A stretch of 64,000 nucleotides of DNA from Actinobacteria bacterium IMCC26256 (GTDB lineage: Bacteria > Actinomycetota > Acidimicrobiia > IMCC26256): NCBI GenBank assembly GCA_001023575.1, contig CP011489.1:372001-436000 (forward strand), read 5' to 3'. Every line of letters starts with the position of its first letter. Position 1 is the first letter of the stretch. The position numbers and the translations under genes were made by a program. The notes under the pieces are model-generated. The model had not been told where the DNA came from. It saw nothing but the letters and a program-made list of their open reading frames with translations, and searched no databases. Below, in pieces: positions 35,596 through 43,131 of this stretch.

Positions 35596-36632
35596 AGACA
35601 GAGTTCGGCCATCACGCGGATTGCCTCAATCTGCGCAGAACCCACAATAAGTGTCCCAACTCCAGATTCGCGCCAGGCATCAAGACGGTCAGCGATGCGC
35701 TCCTTAGGTCCGATGAGTGCGATCTCATCCACGAGCGAGTCGGGCACCGCAGCCGCAGCCTCGCGCTTCTTACCATCAAGGTATAGATCCTGAATTTCTT
35801 TGGCCTCGGCCTCGAAGCCATAACGACATGCGAGGTCGTTGTAGAAGTTCTTCCCTCGAGCGCCCATCCCGCCAACGTAGAGAGCGATCATTGGCTTAGC
35901 GAAGCCGCGAAGCATCTCGAGATCGTCACCTAGGAGCACTGTGACCGTAGGAGCAATATCGAAATTGGCGAGGGTCTTATCACTCCCGGCTTTAGCGAAC
36001 CCAGCCTCAACTGCGCCTTCAAAGGCATCTGCGTAGCGCTCTGGAGAGAAGAATATCGGTAACCATCCGTCAGCGATCTCTGCTGCGAGCTCAACGTTCT
36101 TTGGTCCAATTGCAGCGAGGTAGATCGGGATGTCAGAGCGTCGCGGGTGCACGATGATCTTTAGGGGCTTGCCTAAACCAGTCGCGCCGGGACCTGTATA
36201 TGGAATGTCGTAGTGCACGCCGTGGTGCTCGAGCGGTGCTTCGCGTCGCAGAATTGTTCTAACAATCTCAACATATTCGCGAGTGCGACCTAACGGTTTT
36301 CCGTAAGCCTCGCCGTGCCATCCCTCTGCTACCTGAGGGCCAGATGCGCCGAGACCAAGCATGAATCTGCCGCCACTCATTAGGTCAAGAGTCGCTGCGG
36401 TCATAGCAGTCATGGCTGGGGTACGCGCGGGCATCTGCATGATCGCTGGGGCAAAAGACATATTCTCGGTATTCGCAAGCATCCATGTCAGTGGTGTAAC
36501 GGCGTCAGTGCCGTAAGCCTCTGCTGTCCAGCCCGAGGAGTATCCAAGGCGGTCGGCCTCTCGCGCTACTGCTAGCGCTCCTTCAAGATTTGATCCCCAG
36601 TCTTGATAACCAAAATTTACGCCGAGTTTCAT
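35592..36632 (-). CDS. LLM-class F420-dependent oxidoreductase
   Basis: 346 residues from ATG 36632, chosen because AAGGAGAGG lies about six bases upstream and the preceding frame is not family-like. Bacterial-luciferase-like TIM barrel: [52 protein letters not shown] and [17 protein letters not shown]. Members use coenzyme F420 (or FMN) as hydride carrier, consistent with an actinobacterium. The substrate is unknown. Confidence 0.9.
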   Translation of the reverse strand: MKLGVNFGYQDWGSNLEGALAVAREADRLGYSSGWTAEAYGTDAVTPLTWMLANTENMSFAPAIMQMPARTPAMTAMTAATLDLMSGGRFMLGLGASGPQVAEGWHGEAYGKPLGRTREYVEIVRTILRREAPLEHHGVHYDIPYTGPGATGLGKPLKIIVHPRRSDIPIYLAAIGPKNVELAAEIADGWLPIFFSPERYADAFEGAVEAGFAKAGSDKTLANFDIAPTVTVLLGDDLEMLRGFAKPMIALYVGGMGARGKNFYNDLACRYGFEAEAKEIQDLYLDGKKREAAAAVPDSLVDEIALIGPKERIADRLDAWRESGVGTLIVGSAQIEAIRVMAELCL

Positions 36633-36814
36633 TTTGCGCCTCTCCTTGAGGCCGGACTCTTGCCCGGCGATTTTGTCATGTTTCCACGCTTCGTTGTATC
36701 GGTGCGAACTATTGGCTGAACAATCCCGCGTGGCGATAACTGATGAGGTTGCCGCGAGATTCTCCTGCCCCACCACGTGAGGCGATGGGTAGGGGTTAGC
36801 CCTAGGCTCTGCTC

Positions 36815-37822
36815 ATGATTGATCTACATACTGAGGTAGTCGCTCCACCAAGCGCTAAGCGCATTTTGATGCTGATACATGGGTTCGGTGCCGACGAGCG
36901 TGACCTCGCAGGGCTTCTTCCCTACCTTGACCCGGAGGGGGCTTACTGTGTCCTGCTGCCTCGCGGACCAGAGGGAGTTGCGGGCACTCCTGGGTATGCC
37001 TGGTATCAGTGGGACTCCTCGGGTGCTCCAGATATAGCGCGCTTTACTGAGTCGCTAGACGCACTCGATGCTCTCCTAGACATTGAGTGCGAGGCGCGTG
37101 GTTTTGAGCGCTCGGAGGCAATCGTTGGGGGCTTCTCACAGGGTGGTGGTATGGCCCTTGCGTTGGCGCTGCGAAGTGGAGCGACGATGCCCAAGGCTGT
37201 GTTGGCTATGAGCCCTGCGATCCCTGGGCCGCCGCTCCCGGTCCTGGTCGACCCCGAGAGCATCAAGGCTCTACCAATCCTTATTGAGCACGGTACCGAG
37301 GACGAGATTGTCAAGGTTGCCAACGCACGCTCCCTCGCTCGGGACCTTGAGTCGCGCCTCGTACCTGTTACCTATTTAGAGTTTCCGATGGGGCATGGTG
37401 TGGCGATTGAGGGGATCGAGGCAGCGCGAGCATGGCTCGCTGAGGTTGAGGCGGGGCAGTTGCCATCGGTACCGGTGCCAGACGATCCCCAAGAGGGTCC
37501 GGTTCGCAGTGTGACCACCGCTTTATTTGCGCGCGAGGTTCTACAGAGCGAGTTGCCTGTGATCGTTGATTTTTGGGCACCTTGGTGCCAACCGTGTAGG
37601 CAGGTCTCACCGATTGTTGAGCAGATCGCCGTAATGCGCGCGGGTGCTTACAAGGTCGTGAAGATAAACATCGATGAGGAGCCGAGCCTCGCTGAGCAAT
37701 TTGGTGTACAGAGCATCCCAATGATCGCCCTATTTAGAAACGGCCGACTCGAGCGCGTATGCCAAGGGGCCAAGCCGCGTCCTCAGATTGAGGCTGATCT
37801 CGGAATGCTTGTTATTCCTTAA
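36815..37822 (+). CDS. Alpha/beta hydrolase (phospholipase/carboxylesterase type) fused to thioredoxin
   Basis: 335 residues in two parts. Residues 1-212: serine hydrolase related to the phospholipase/carboxylesterase family, with IHGFGADERDL, nucleophile elbow GFSQGG (Ser108), Asp163 in GTEDEIV and His194 in MGHG. Residues about 228-335: thioredoxin fold with WCQPC (Cys258, Cys261; canonical is WCGPC), the INIDEEPSLAEQFGVQSIP segment and cis-proline at 302. A linker of about 15 residues joins them. No signal peptide, so it is likely cytosolic. The combination is unusual. Confidence 0.88.
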   Translation: MIDLHTEVVAPPSAKRILMLIHGFGADERDLAGLLPYLDPEGAYCVLLPRGPEGVAGTPGYAWYQWDSSGAPDIARFTESLDALDALLDIECEARGFERSEAIVGGFSQGGGMALALALRSGATMPKAVLAMSPAIPGPPLPVLVDPESIKALPILIEHGTEDEIVKVANARSLARDLESRLVPVTYLEFPMGHGVAIEGIEAARAWLAEVEAGQLPSVPVPDDPQEGPVRSVTTALFAREVLQSELPVIVDFWAPWCQPCRQVSPIVEQIAVMRAGAYKVVKINIDEEPSLAEQFGVQSIPMIALFRNGRLERVCQGAKPRPQIEADLGMLVIP

Positions 37823-37838
37823 CTGCTCATCTGAGCAG
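37823..37838. terminator. Hairpin after fusion gene, possible terminator
   Basis: CTGCTC and GAGCAG form a 6-bp stem with an ATCT loop immediately after the stop codon, facing the 3' end of the convergent NlpC/P60 gene. The short stem and lack of a long T-run keep confidence low. Confidence 0.35.
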
Positions 37839-37845
37839 ATGCTGA

Positions 37846-38895
37846 TCAACCCGGTCGCGCAGCACCCATCACGTTACCCATGGAGGCGATCTTCACAACA
37901 TCGCCAGTCTGGGGCGCTGTAATGATCAAGCCTCCGCCGATATAAATTGCGACGTGATCCGATCCGTTTGTCCCCCTGAATACGAGGTCGCCTGGCTGGA
38001 GTGCTGACAGAGGAACATGCGGGAGGGATCTGTACTGCGCACCGGAGAAGTGAGCAAGACGCACCCCTGCTGCACCCCATGCCGCCATCGTGAGCCCTGA
38101 GCAGTCGAAGGTATTGGGCCCTGAGGTTGCGTAGCGGTAAGGCTTTCCAAGCTGTGCTCTAGCGAAAGCAATCGCTGTAGCGGCGCCGGGGGATGGTGCG
38201 GGAATATTGGGGAACCTCTCAGGGTTACCGGTTCGGCCACGACTTGGATTCACCGTGGTATTACGCACCGCGGCTGCACGACGCGCCTGCTCCTGAGATA
38301 CAAGCCTGGCAATATCTCCCTTGACCTGAGATAGGAGTCGTCGCTGCTCGGCGTTGGCTGCCGTGACCTGTGCCTGGGCACTTGCTACAGCATCTCGCTG
38401 AGCCGCAGCAGCCGCTTTCTGGCGCTCGAGCTCGGCCTTCTGCACGGCTAGTTCCTCGCGTGCGCGCTGGAGCGTCTCGAGGAGAGTTCCATCGTGCTCC
38501 GCTGCGGCGGCCGCGTATTTTGACCGGATACCTAGCTCGTTGATCTTCTTAACGCTTGTTGCACGAAGCGGAGTTCCCGTAGCGGCTCCCTTGTAAATGG
38601 TGGAGGCCCGGCTCGAGAGAACGCCAGTAATGCGTGTGGCCTGCGCCTGTGCCTCGTCGGTTCGTCGCTGAGCCTCTGCGATGCCTGCCTGGGCCTCTGC
38701 TACCCGGAGGCGAGCGCCGTTGAGGCGCTCGGAGAGCATGTTGGTCCGCTCGCCGTTCGCAGCGATTGATGCCTCAAGCGCTGCCGCTTGGCGACGCTTG
38801 CTGTCAACGGGAGCGCTAGAGGCAATCCCTGCGAAGCCGATAGAGGCCGAGAGGAGTGTTGCGATAAATGGTGTTATTGATTTTCTTAAGTTCAT
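37846..38895 (-). CDS. NlpC/P60 family cell-wall hydrolase
   Basis: 349 residues from ATG 38895, preceded by AGAGGA about ten bases upstream. A signal sequence (about 1-27, ending ASSAP) is followed by a long alanine/glutamine-rich coiled coil (about 30-205) and a C-terminal NlpC/P60 domain with FDCSGLTM (catalytic Cys265), GDLVFRGTNGSDHVAIYIGGG (His314). The architecture matches RipA-type endopeptidases that cut peptidoglycan stem peptides during division. Translation from an ATG at 39000 would add 35 residues unlike a signal peptide. Confidence 0.88.
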   Translation of the reverse strand: MNLRKSITPFIATLLSASIGFAGIASSAPVDSKRRQAAALEASIAANGERTNMLSERLNGARLRVAEAQAGIAEAQRRTDEAQAQATRITGVLSSRASTIYKGAATGTPLRATSVKKINELGIRSKYAAAAAEHDGTLLETLQRAREELAVQKAELERQKAAAAAQRDAVASAQAQVTAANAEQRRLLSQVKGDIARLVSQEQARRAAAVRNTTVNPSRGRTGNPERFPNIPAPSPGAATAIAFARAQLGKPYRYATSGPNTFDCSGLTMAAWGAAGVRLAHFSGAQYRSLPHVPLSALQPGDLVFRGTNGSDHVAIYIGGGLIITAPQTGDVVKIASMGNVMGAARPG

Positions 38896-39052
38896 TTGGG
38901 GGCCGTCCTCTGATCCGAGCGCACTGCTCGTCTCCTCGGTTGGTCCTTGCCGAACACGGCTTGCACAGCAGTTGGACAGGTTTTGAATTAGACATGACAA
39001 CCCAAAGGTGAGGGGTTGCTGATGCCCTAGACCCTAGGCGGCGGGGCGGTCC

Positions 39053-39094
39053 AAGTGCTACGCGGGGAGCCCAAAAGGGCTCTGACCAGCACTT
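39053..39094. other. Nested hairpin upstream of the NlpC/P60 gene
   Basis: AAGTGCT (39053-39059) pairs with AGCACTT (39088-39094), and inside them GAGCCC/GGGCTC (39067-39082) encloses an AAAA loop. It lies in the 214-base spacer between two minus-strand genes. It may be the terminator of the upstream thioredoxin-fold gene or part of the NlpC leader. There is no T-run on either strand. Confidence 0.45.
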
Positions 39095-39109
39095 TCGCGA
39101 TATTTTGGC

Positions 39110-39556
39110 CTAGGAGTCTTTGAACTCCGGGGCCGACCAAGCCATTGCCTTGGCAATTGAGTTAGCGACCCTCTGCCACTCTGTCGGGTTCCATCCCTCA
39201 GCTACCTCGCCTACCGAGGTGTCCTGGCGAATGTGAACCAAAGCGGGGAGAGAGGTGATCCCAAGTCCTGCCATAAGACTCCGCTCGGGGTCGACGAAGG
39301 TCATTACCTCGTCGGCCCTCTTGCCAAGGATTCTTCGTGCAATCGCTGAAGTGGTTGGAACAACAAACGCGGTTCGGCAGTCTGCGTCCCCAAGGACCTT
39401 GAATATCTCGTCGGCGATCGGGAAATACTTTGTCGCCTCCATCTCATCCGGGAGGATCACAAGGCACAACTGAAACATCGTGGTCCAGTCGTCTATAGAG
39501 CGGCTGCTTCCGGAGATTGTCTCGAGCGCCAATTGGGGATCTGGGTTGGTTGCCAC
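39110..39556 (-). CDS. Thioredoxin-fold protein lacking the CxxC motif
   Basis: 148 residues with GTG start at 39556. The order of segments (LCLVILPDEMEATKYFPIADEI, then TAFVVPT, then VMTFVDPERSLMAGLGITSLPALVHIRQD) with a cis-proline-like SLPALV fits a thioredoxin-like fold. No CxxC is present where the active-site helix begins, so thiol redox activity is unlikely. Function is unknown; a binding or scaffolding role is inference. Divergent from the PPOX-fold gene at 39646. Confidence 0.65.
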   Translation of the reverse strand: MATNPDPQLALETISGSSRSIDDWTTMFQLCLVILPDEMEATKYFPIADEIFKVLGDADCRTAFVVPTTSAIARRILGKRADEVMTFVDPERSLMAGLGITSLPALVHIRQDTSVGEVAEGWNPTEWQRVANSIAKAMAWSAPEFKDS

Positions 39557-39645
39557 AGTTTGGAAGGTTACCCTGCCGCGCTAGGTAGCCTCGGTCTCGC
39601 GCGGCCCCCAAATTGCGAGCGGGGCCTTCTTGACGGGAGCGAGCC

Positions 39646-40107
39646 ATGAGCAGACGAGACATCATCCGCATGACCGAGGCCGAGGTTGAGTCCTACCTCA
39701 CCACAGGGCGAGATCTTCAAGTTGCCTCCATTAATGCTGACGGCACCCCCCACCTTGTCACGATGTGGTTCGCGCTCGTAGATGGTGACCTCTGCTTCTG
39801 GACCTACGGACGCAGTCAGAAGATCGTGAATCTCCAGCGCGACCCGAGGGTTACGGTGCTTGTCGCCGATGGGGATGTCTACGAGAAACTTCGTGGAGTA
39901 TCCGTGGCGGGCACCGCTACCGTTATTGAGGATCGAGATGAGGTCAACGCTATTGGTGAGGCCGTCTTCGAGAAATACTGGATGCCCATTACTGATGAGG
40001 CTGTGCGCGAGGGCGTGCATTCGATGGGCGCCAAGCGCTTAGGGGTGCGGATAACTCTCGACAAGGTCGTCTCCTGGGACCACTCCAAACTCGAAGGCGC
40101 CTACTAA
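39646..40107 (+). CDS. PPOX-fold protein, possibly F420-dependent
   Basis: 153 residues. Pyridoxamine-5'-phosphate-oxidase-like split barrel: VESYLTTGRDLQVASINADGTPHLVTMWFALVDGDLCFWTYGRSQKIVNLQRDPRVTVLVADG. In Actinobacteria this short form usually binds F420 or FMN and reduces small molecules. The conserved KR/Lys-rich cofactor loop is present (RSQKIVNL). ATG start. The 3' end is followed by three copies of CCCCACCG and then the first large palindrome. Confidence 0.83.
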   Translation: MSRRDIIRMTEAEVESYLTTGRDLQVASINADGTPHLVTMWFALVDGDLCFWTYGRSQKIVNLQRDPRVTVLVADGDVYEKLRGVSVAGTATVIEDRDEVNAIGEAVFEKYWMPITDEAVREGVHSMGAKRLGVRITLDKVVSWDHSKLEGAY

Positions 40108-40115
40108 CTAAATAC

Positions 40116-40139
40116 CCCCACCGCCCCACCGCCCCACCG
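40116..40139. repeat. 8-bp tandem repeat, three perfect copies
   Basis: CCCCACCG occurs three times in a row after the stop of the PPOX-fold gene and abuts the left palindrome, sharing its first base. It may mark a duplication or slippage event at the boundary of the palindrome-bracketed unit. Confidence 0.7.
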
Positions 40140-40188
40140 AACTTCGGGTGATTAGTGTCGCCATAGCGACACTAATCACCCGAAGTTC
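40139..40188. repeat. Palindrome, left copy (23-bp arms, 4-base loop)
   Basis: The arms GAACTTCGGGTGATTAGTGTCGC and its exact complement enclose a CATA loop. The same sequence with a TATA centre recurs at 41171-41220, in the same orientation, 1032 bases downstream; both copies are preceded by CCACC. A 54-base segment (40134-40187 versus 41166-41219) differs at one base only. It could form a very stable RNA or DNA hairpin; function not known. Confidence 0.9.
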
Positions 40189-40233
40189 AATCGATTTGGG
40201 CAAGTTGTCACAGTCTGACCGTACGGTCCACAC

Positions 40234-41187
40234 ATGGTTGACAGCATGGAAGCAGTCGCCCGGCGCCAGCATGGACTCATTGCTAGGAGTCAGGCAATCA
40301 ACTCGGGTTTAACCCCCTCAGCAATTAGACACCTAGTCACCTCTCATCGTTGGTGCCCAGCCGCTCATGGTGTGTATCGAATTGAGGGCGCTCCACTCAC
40401 ACCGCGTGCTGAGATGCTGGCGCTCCTGATGTCGATTGATGCCGAGGTATTCGCGTGTCGCTCGAGTGCAGCCGCTCTGCATGGCCTACCCGGCTTTACC
40501 GTTAAACCATTTCACGCCCTCGTAGCGGGAGACCTCCATCTGCGAAATACTCGAATAAGGATTCATCGCTCGAGTCGCTTTACTCCAGCGAACTATGTGG
40601 TGATCGACTCAATTCCAACTACCGATATTGCTCGCACACTCTTCGACTTAGCCGGATGCTTGCCTCTCGGAAGGGCCGAGCGTTGCGTAGATGCCGCGCT
40701 GGCGCGCGAACTGGTCAAGGCCGATGAACTCCGAGGCGTATTCGAACGCCTGGCTCGGCGCGGACGTCTCGGGTCGGCATCAATGCGGATACTGCTCGAG
40801 GACAGGGGAGTGATTGGCTATGTCGCACCTGAGAGCGAATTAGAGCGGCGCTTTATTAAACTCCTAAAGCAACTCGATTTTCCAACACCAGAACTCCAGG
40901 TATCGATCGGCGGGGCGCTCAATCTCATCGGGCGCGTCGACGTATTTTTTCGCGAAGCACGCCTTGTGGTTGAACTTGATGGTATTGAGTTTCATGGAGA
41001 GTTAGCAGACCGACGCGATGACGCAAAACGGGATACAGCTTTAATCGCTGCCGGTTTTCGAGTTGTGCGCTTTACCTGGAACGATGTTGTCGGGCACCCC
41101 AGATACGTGGCAGACCGTCTGAAGGGGCTGCTCGAACCACCCAAACCACCCACATCTCACGTAAACCACCGAACTTCGGGTGATTAG
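40234..41187 (+). CDS. DUF559 (Vsr-like) nuclease-fold protein with AbiEi-like N-terminus
   Basis: 317 residues. The N-terminal part (about 1-100; HGLIARSQAINSGLTPSAIRHLV, then HGVYRIEGAP) resembles the winged-helix antitoxin domain seen in AbiEi-type proteins. The C-terminal part (about 197-297) is DUF559, a PD-(D/E)XK-like endonuclease domain: PESELERRF, GRVDVFF (Asp236), VVELDG (Glu247, Asp249), FHGELADRRDDAKRD and VRFTW. No partner toxin gene adjoins it. It is bracketed by two near-identical palindromes, and its stop codon TAG and last codons lie within the right palindrome. It may be a mobile or defence-type gene; activity is unproven. Confidence 0.82.
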   Translation: MVDSMEAVARRQHGLIARSQAINSGLTPSAIRHLVTSHRWCPAAHGVYRIEGAPLTPRAEMLALLMSIDAEVFACRSSAAALHGLPGFTVKPFHALVAGDLHLRNTRIRIHRSSRFTPANYVVIDSIPTTDIARTLFDLAGCLPLGRAERCVDAALARELVKADELRGVFERLARRGRLGSASMRILLEDRGVIGYVAPESELERRFIKLLKQLDFPTPELQVSIGGALNLIGRVDVFFREARLVVELDGIEFHGELADRRDDAKRDTALIAAGFRVVRFTWNDVVGHPRYVADRLKGLLEPPKPPTSHVNHRTSGD

Positions 41188-41220
41188 TGTCGCTATAGCG
41201 ACACTAATCACCCGAAGTTG
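41171..41220. repeat. Palindrome, right copy
   Basis: Perfect 48-base palindrome (41172-41219) with a TATA centre; the outermost base pair found in the left copy is lost here. It contains the stop codon of the DUF559 gene and lies between that gene and the convergent metallo-hydrolase, so it can also serve as a bidirectional transcription barrier. Confidence 0.9.
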
Positions 41221-41227
41221 GAGGAGA

Positions 41228-42076
41228 TTAGAAGCCTAGGGCTCGCAGCATTGATGGCGGGATTGATCCAGGGCTCTCACCTGTAGCGAGCATCTTTGCT
41301 CTCTCCACATTGATCGCATCGCGCTCGGCGCGCTCAAGCCAAGAATCCCACGGACCTGCTCCTATCGCCGCAGGGTCGCCGTCTGCTGCGACGCATGCGC
41401 GTAGGTAGTTCTGCAGAGCGCGCACATCATCGGCGCCGCCTATTGGTCCGTGCCCTGGAACGATTGTCTCTGCCATTTCAACTGCAATCTCTAAGACCTC
41501 AGCCCACGTCGCTACATCTCCTTGAAACGCAAGAGGGGTAACGCCGAAGAAACATATGTCTCCTGCGAAGAGCACATCCGCGTCCTCAACAAGAACCATC
41601 ACGTCTCCAGCGGTGTGCCCCGCGGCTGGAATCACTTCGATGCGCGGAGTAACCATCGCTGGTTCATCTATTACATGGCTTACTGGTCGAGTTCCGATCG
41701 CCTCGAGCTCGTCGAAGCCACGCGTGAAGGCCGGCATAAATGCTTTGTAAGCCGAGATCGGCATTTCTTGATCAAGTAGATCACTCGTTACGGATGAAGC
41801 TAAGACCATCGCATTGCGAAACGCACTCGTTCCGCCAACATGATCAATATGCGCATGAGTCAGGACGACTCTGCGAACGGGTAGGCCTAGAGCGTTTACT
41901 GCTGCGGCAAACGGCTGCCACTGCTCGGGAACCATCAGGGTGTCGATCACTGTTAGGCCGTCGTCATCAAGCACAACGCCTGCATTACTCACACCAGACT
42001 CGCCCCCGGGCTGGAGCCAGACCATTACTCCGTCTGCGATTTCATGCAGGGTGAGGGTTGGGGAGTCGCTAGCCAC
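41228..42076 (-). CDS. Metallo-beta-lactamase-fold hydrolase
   Basis: 282 residues. HxHxDH motif appears as THAHIDHVGG, with later ligands in AGHTAGDVMV, LFAGDICFF and VPGHGP, all typical of dinuclear zinc MBL hydrolases. GTG start. Substrate is unknown; hydrolysis of a thioester, lactone or phosphoester is possible. Divergent from the CoA ester lyase at 42158. Confidence 0.88.
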   Translation of the reverse strand: MASDSPTLTLHEIADGVMVWLQPGGESGVSNAGVVLDDDGLTVIDTLMVPEQWQPFAAAVNALGLPVRRVVLTHAHIDHVGGTSAFRNAMVLASSVTSDLLDQEMPISAYKAFMPAFTRGFDELEAIGTRPVSHVIDEPAMVTPRIEVIPAAGHTAGDVMVLVEDADVLFAGDICFFGVTPLAFQGDVATWAEVLEIAVEMAETIVPGHGPIGGADDVRALQNYLRACVAADGDPAAIGAGPWDSWLERAERDAINVERAKMLATGESPGSIPPSMLRALGF

Positions 42077-42157
42077 AGGGTGAGAGTACCGGCCCCGGAG
42101 GGTATTTAGCGATGCCGAGTAGAAGCGGGACTCGCTTGATGATTACGCTCCACCCCT

Positions 42158-43099
42158 ATGTCAGAACGCACACGATCCCTGCCCCGTCGCTCATGCCTCT
42201 CAGTACCAGGTTCGAGCGAGAAGATGCTTGCCAAGGCCCCCGGCCTTGGAGCCGACATGGTGTTCCTCGATCTTGAGGACTCCGTATCGCCGCTCGAGAA
42301 AGAGGCGGCACGCTCCAAGGTTGTAAATGCCATCAAGTCGCAGGACTGGGGTGAAGCAGTCCTCTGCGTCCGTGTCAATGCATGGGATACAGAGTGGACG
42401 GTCTACGACATCCTTGAGGTAGTCGGGAACGCAGGTCCTCGCCTTGAGGAGATCATGCTCCCCAAGGTTCAGAGTGCTGCCGAGATCGTCGCGATGGATC
42501 TTCTCCTCACACAGGTCGAGAAGAAGGCCGGTCTGCCAAACGGACACATTGGTATCGAGGCGCAGATTGAGACAGCGCGCGGACTGATCAACGTCGAAGA
42601 AATATGTGCGGCTTCCTCACGGCTCGAGACCATCATCTTTGGCCCGGCTGACTTTGCTGCATCTATCGAGATGCCGGTCCTCACCGGCGGAGTTCAGATC
42701 GATGAGTACCCAGGCGATCACTTTCACTATGTCTTCTCAAAGATATTGATGGCGGGGCGCGCTAATGGTCTGCAGGTCATCGACGGACCATTCCTTAAAA
42801 TCCGCGACCATGACTTATTCCGCGACTACACGAATCGCACCAAAGTTCTTGGTTACGACGGCAAGTGGGCGCTGCACCCCGAGCAGGTTGTGATTCTAAA
42901 TGAGCTATTTACACCGACTCAGGAGCAGTTCGACCGAGCATTCGACATTCTCGATGCCTATGAGCAAGCCACTACAGAGGGCGAGCGCAAGGGCGCAGTG
43001 ATGTTCGGTGACGAGATGATCGACGAGGCAAGCCGCAAGATGGCTACCAAGTTTGTTACTCGAGGATCTCGTGCAGGGATGACCCGCAGCGCCGAATAG
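42158..43099 (+). CDS. CoA ester lyase (HpcH/HpaI aldolase / citrate lyase beta family)
   Basis: 313 residues. TIM-barrel enzymes that cleave malyl-CoA or related CoA esters. Seen: RSCLSVPGSSEKMLAKAPGLGADMVFLDLEDSVSP (N-terminal barrel strand with the EDSV), VRVNAWDTEW, LPKVQSAAEI, IEAQIETARGLINVEEI and FGPADFAASI, with the C-terminal WALHPEQVVILNE. Length resembles L-malyl-CoA/beta-methylmalyl-CoA lyases. Acyl-CoA dehydrogenases and a MaoC dehydratase occur within 8 kb, pointing to CoA-thioester metabolism. Confidence 0.88.
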   Translation: MSERTRSLPRRSCLSVPGSSEKMLAKAPGLGADMVFLDLEDSVSPLEKEAARSKVVNAIKSQDWGEAVLCVRVNAWDTEWTVYDILEVVGNAGPRLEEIMLPKVQSAAEIVAMDLLLTQVEKKAGLPNGHIGIEAQIETARGLINVEEICAASSRLETIIFGPADFAASIEMPVLTGGVQIDEYPGDHFHYVFSKILMAGRANGLQVIDGPFLKIRDHDLFRDYTNRTKVLGYDGKWALHPEQVVILNELFTPTQEQFDRAFDILDAYEQATTEGERKGAVMFGDEMIDEASRKMATKFVTRGSRAGMTRSAE

Positions 43100-43131
43100 G
43101 TCAAATTCGAGTCCTCAAATTTTTGCGGGTC

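Noticed and set aside
38896-39109. Possible c-di-AMP (ydaO-type) riboswitch before the NlpC/P60 gene
   Set aside because: Only hairpins are seen; the conserved ydaO blocks could not be matched by eye, so only a structured spacer is reported.
40234-41187. Type IV toxin-antitoxin pair
   Set aside because: Only the AbiEi-like N-terminus is found; no AbiEii nucleotidyltransferase lies next to it, so a TA system is not claimed.
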